The translations under genes were made by a program, and so were the position numbers. From positions 1 to 7,703 of the forward strand of contig JAICVC010000101.1 in the NCBI GenBank assembly GCA_025935515.1: a DNA stretch of 7,703 bases, read 5' to 3'. The DNA comes from Sphingomonas sp. (lineage in GTDB: Bacteria > Pseudomonadota > Alphaproteobacteria > Sphingomonadales > Sphingomonadaceae). The notes below the pieces were generated by a model, which was not told the DNA's origin, ran no database searches, and worked only from the letters and a program-made list of their open reading frames with translations. Below are positions 6,293-7,703 of the stretch, one piece after another. Numbering within the stretch: position 1 is the stretch's first letter; the number at the start of each line of letters is the position of its first letter.

Positions 6293-7614
6293 AACCCCTC
6301 CACCAATCGCCGGAACTGGTCCCCCCGGTCCTCGAAGTCCCTGAACTGGTCGAACGACGCACAGGCCGGCGACAGGAGCACCGTATCACCGGCCTCGGCA
6401 TCCGCAGCCGCCTGACGCACCGCCTCGTCCAGTTTTCCACAGTTTTTCACAGACATGTGCGGCGACAAGAGCCGCGCGAACAATTCGCCAGCCTCGCCGA
6501 TGGTATAGGCGGAAGCGACGTGGCCGAAGTGCGGCGCGCACTCGTCGAGATCGTCGGTCTTAGCCTGCCCGCCCAGGATCCAGCGGATGCGCTCGAACGC
6601 GGCGAGCGCCGGGGCGGTGGCGGTCGGGTTCGTGGCCTTGCTGTCATTGACGAAGAGGACGCCGTCCTTCTCGCGGATGCGCTCCATGCGGTGCGGGAGG
6701 CCGGGGTAAGTCGTCAGTGCTCGTTTGAGAAGCTCTTCATCAATGTCGAGCGCGTTGCAGACATAAATAGCGGCTATGCCGTTGAGAATGTTGTGTGGGC
6801 CGCGCAGATTTGGCCAGTCTGCCCACTCTCCAGAGGCATTGTGCGACCAGTAGTCGTAAAGAGGATAAATATCGCTTCGATCGAATTTGACCGTTCGGAA
6901 AGTTCGCGGTCCGGCTTTCAATTGGCCGTACAATTCCTGACCGGGTAGCTCGTCAATGCCGATGAACGCGAAGCGGTGATCAGTTTGCATTTTAAACAGC
7001 CGGGCCTTCGACGCGGCATAGGCCTCAAAGCTCTCGTATCGGTCGAGATGATCGGGCGTAATGTTGAGCAACACCGCAACATCGCAGTCGAGGCTCTGCG
7101 TCAGGTCGATCTGGTAGCTCGACAGCTCGAGCACATAGACGCCGCCTTCAGGCAGCGGGTCCTGGGCGAGGATCGGCAGCCCGATGTTGCCGCCCATCTC
7201 CGTCGGCATGCCCGCGGTCGTTAGGATATGGTGGACGAGCGCGGTCGTCGTCGACTTGCCGTTGGTGCCGGTGATCCCGACGACCTTGTGGCCCGGAAGC
7301 TCGGGCCGGGCTCGGGCGAACAGCTCGATGTCCCCGATGATCTCGACCCCGGCATCCCGCGCGCGTTGGGCGATCGGGTGGCGGTTGAGCGGAAGGCCCG
7401 GCGTGACGACCAGGCTGTCGAATTGCGAGAGATCAGTTTCGTCGAGGTTCTCGATCTGCGTGCCCGGAGCAGCATTCGCCCTCGCCTCCTCCTTCGCGTC
7501 CCATACGGTTACCTCGGCACCGCTGGCGATCAGCGCGGCCGCCGTTGCCAGCCCCGACCGCGCCAAGCCGTAGACTGCATATCTTTTCCCGCCGAAGACC
7601 TTTGCGGTGATCAC
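6289..7614 (-). CDS. murD: UDP-N-acetylmuramoyl-L-alanine--D-glutamate ligase
   Basis: This is the cytoplasmic Mur ligase that adds D-glutamate to UDP-MurNAc-L-Ala using ATP. The protein has 441 residues, normal for MurD. The N-terminal Rossmann domain begins with YGLARSGLA (15-23). The ATP loop is GTNGKSTTT (116-124). The central domain shows ELSSYQ (163-168), [10 protein letters not shown] (184-193), a lysine in ASKARLF (K203) at the position usually carbamylated, and GPHNILN (272-278). The C-terminal domain shows LPHRMER (306-312), [11 protein letters not shown] (323-333), LGGQAK (347-352) and [11 protein letters not shown] (414-424). The start codon is GTG, chosen because it makes a GTGA overlap with the mraY stop and places the Rossmann glycine motif at the usual distance. 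No strong Shine-Dalgarno sequence is visible, so translation probably depends on coupling to mraY. The part encoding about residues 199-298 is much less GC-rich than the rest. Confidence 0.97.
6295..6301 (-). promoter_or_regulatory. ftsW ribosome binding site
   Basis: GGAGGGG lies at the end of murD, two to four bases before the ftsW ATG at 6292. It is the strongest Shine-Dalgarno-like sequence in the window, but its spacing is shorter than usual. It supports the ATG in the ATGA overlap as the start. Confidence 0.55.
6431..6451 (+). other. Two tandem DnaA-box-like 9-mers inside murD
   Basis: The plus strand carries TTTTCCACA (6433-6441) and TTTTTCACA (6443-6451), spaced ten bases apart as a near-perfect direct repeat. 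Each differs from the DnaA box consensus TTATNCACA at one position (A to T at base 3). They lie in the codons for MurD residues 388-394 (SVKNCGK). The likeness is seen; DnaA binding is not shown. Confidence 0.3.
6721..7020. other. Low-GC segment within murD
   Basis: By hand count these 300 bases hold 156 G or C (52%), with single 60-base lines as low as 45%. Lines on either side (6601-6660 and 7141-7200) are 70% and 72%. The segment codes for about MurD residues 199-298, the later part of the central domain. The frame is intact and the GPHNILN motif is present. Confidence 0.7.
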
Positions 7615-7618
7615 CGCA
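7603..7618. repeat. Perfect 16-base palindrome across the mraY/murD junction
   Basis: TGCGGTGATCACCGCA is its own reverse complement with no spacer. It covers the last codons and stop of mraY and the GTG start of murD. It could be a protein-binding site, but both coding frames run through it and no function can be read from the sequence. Confidence 0.5.
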
Positions 7619-7703
7619 GCTTGAGGGTCGCGAGGCCCGCGAGCGCGAGCACGAAGCTGATGATCCAGAAGCGGATCACGACGGTGGGCTCGGACCAGCC
7701 GAG
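7611..7703 (-). CDS. mraY: Phospho-N-acetylmuramoyl-pentapeptide-transferase, C-terminal end (partial)
   Basis: Only the last 30 codons and the TGA stop are present; the rest lies beyond the right edge. The visible peptide starts [15 protein letters not shown] and ends AGLATLKLR. This matches the usual MraY C-terminus: a W-E-P-x-V-V-x-RFWII stretch leading into the last membrane helix and ending in LATLKLR. MraY is an integral membrane enzyme that transfers phospho-MurNAc-pentapeptide from UDP to undecaprenyl phosphate, giving lipid I. The stop overlaps the murD GTG start as GTGA. The call rests on this short but characteristic tail and on its position directly upstream of murD, where mraY normally sits. 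The catalytic residues are outside the window and cannot be checked. Confidence 0.87.

Noticed and set aside
5438..6415. Plus-strand open frame of 325 codons opposite ftsW and the end of murD.
   Set aside because: Its extreme His, Asp, Glu and Gln content mirrors the hydrophobic codons of ftsW on the other strand; this is a composition artefact.
1..7703. Searched for an internal promoter, terminator, RNA gene, insertion sequence or CRISPR array.
   Set aside because: Coding sequence is continuous on the minus strand; I saw no hairpin followed by a T run, no tRNA-like or repeat-spacer pattern and no transposase motif.

Overview
This window is the middle of a division and cell wall (dcw) cluster. 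All genes lie on the minus strand, so the operon reads from base 7703 towards base 1. The order is mraY (3' end only), murD, ftsW, murG, murC, murB, ddl, ftsQ (5' part only), which is the classic proteobacterial order. Base composition is GC-rich (about 65-70% in most lines I counted). The short MurB, the FtsQ with its RRLPDTLVID-type POTRA segment and the FtsW and Ddl sequences look like an alphaproteobacterium, most likely a member of the Sphingomonadales. That placement is from memory of family sequences, not from a search.

Layout from operon-upstream to operon-downstream: the last 30 codons of mraY (lipid I synthesis) at 7703-7611; murD (adds D-Glu) at 7614-6289; ftsW (SEDS septal glycan polymerase) at 6292-5069; murG (lipid II synthesis) at 5072-3915; murC (adds L-Ala) at 3918-2506; murB (makes UDP-MurNAc) at 2509-1613; ddl (makes D-Ala-D-Ala) at 1616-675; ftsQ (divisome scaffold) from 678 off the left edge. 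Together they cover part of the cytoplasmic precursor pathway (MurB, MurC, MurD, Ddl), the membrane steps (MraY, MurG) and the septal machinery (FtsW, FtsQ).

There is no intergenic DNA. With the starts chosen here, all seven junctions are the same 4-base stop/start overlap (ATGA five times, GTGA twice), which points to one mRNA with translational coupling throughout. I see no internal terminator, RNA gene, mobile element, CRISPR array or repeat family, and no internal promoter that I can support.

I do not find a new biological system; this is conserved housekeeping DNA. The details worth a second look are a hairpin that would display the ftsQ ribosome binding site in its loop, a perfect 16-base palindrome centred next to the murD start, a roughly 300-base stretch of murD with much lower GC than its flanks, and two tandem DnaA-box-like 9-mers inside murD.
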